NCBI GenBank assembly: GCA_013398015.1
Contig: VZRR01012715.1
Coordinates: 62,001-126,000 of the forward strand
Length of the DNA stretch: 64,000 nt
Reading direction: 5' to 3'
From: Oreocharis arfaki
Lineage: Eukaryota; Chordata; Aves; Passeriformes; Paramythiidae
The translations under genes were made by a program, and so were the position numbers. Position 1 is the stretch's first letter; each line of letters opens with the position of its first letter. This document shows, piece after piece, positions 63,701 through 64,000 of the stretch. The notes beneath the pieces were generated by a model. It was not told where the DNA came from. It saw only the letters and a list, made by a program, of their open reading frames with translations, and searched no databases.

Positions 63701-64000
63701 ACAAAATACATTTCCTTGGAATGAAGTGTGATTTTGCTGAAATGTCACATTTTCCTCTCACAAGAGAAGGACAATTTTCACAAATTAGAGGAGTTTCAAA
63801 ACCATATTCTTAGCTACAATTGAAAGTTTAGCAATAAAATATAGTTTTGGTAAAAAAACAAGAACTTTTTTCTACAAGTCTAGTGAAAAACTGTTGTATC
63901 ATTAATATTTTGTTAGTGGAGAAGTGAGTTGTGGTTATGGCTCAACAAACCTCAGCAAAAATTATGCCAGAAATATCACATGGAGGAAAATCCTTCATTC
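60718..64000. other. AT-rich DNA with one GC-richer patch, no gene seen
   Basis: No supported gene. The 129-codon plus-strand frame (61081-61470) and the 140-codon frame (62501-62923) have no recognisable domain. The former covers a GC-richer patch at about 61140-61330 of unknown origin. Confidence 0.55.
62253..62269. repeat. A17 homopolymer
   Basis: Seventeen consecutive A. An old retrocopy tail is possible, but the 300 bp upstream show nothing I recognise. Confidence 0.9.

Noticed and set aside
1..64000. Bacterial-type systems (CRISPR, operons, defence islands)
   Set aside because: There are no regularly spaced repeats, no long gene-dense frames and no ribosome-binding-site pattern. The repeats are clearly avian retroelements.

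Overview
This window looks like about 64 kb of bird nuclear DNA. The evidence is the repeats. There are several CR1 LINE fragments, including 3' ends carrying the diagnostic 8-bp ATTCTRTG repeat. There is an LTR that closely follows the avian ERVL pattern, a class II (ERVK-like) LTR, and further LTR-like blocks. The background is AT-rich with long unique stretches, as on a bird macrochromosome. I cannot name the species. A 36-base run of N (53981-54016) shows this is assembled, scaffolded sequence.

I find no protein-coding gene, tRNA, rRNA, CRISPR array or bacterial-type operon that I can support. All open frames are short (under about 195 codons). The longest ones lie in GC-rich, repeat-derived DNA or cross the gap, and none shows a domain I recognise apart from decayed CR1 reverse-transcriptase/endonuclease pieces. 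The window is best read as a gene desert or part of a very large intron; the sequence alone cannot decide which.

Layout. 1-10.5 kb is unique AT-rich DNA, broken by a perfect 26-bp-arm inverted repeat at 4351-4417. 10.5-11.1 kb holds a probable antisense LTR. 14.8-15.9 kb holds an ERVL-type LTR followed by a possible decayed internal segment. 19.2-19.8 kb is a GC-rich LTR-like block, followed by a CR1 3' end on the minus strand (20.24-20.52 kb). 20.5-30.1 kb is mostly unique. 30.1-30.76 kb has a strand-asymmetric GC-rich block next to a compact minus-strand LTR with CCAAT, TATA and AATAAA signals. 37.9-39.2 kb is the largest element, a CR1 ORF2 fragment of about 1.29 kb lacking both ends. Small CR1 fragments lie at 43.16, 44.22, 56.41, 57.78 and 60.61 kb. 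A further LTR-like region around the gap lies at 53.7-54.4 kb.

The repeats are unrelated insertions of differing decay and do not form a working system. Repeat calls rest on recall of family consensus sequences, not on a database search, so boundaries are approximate.
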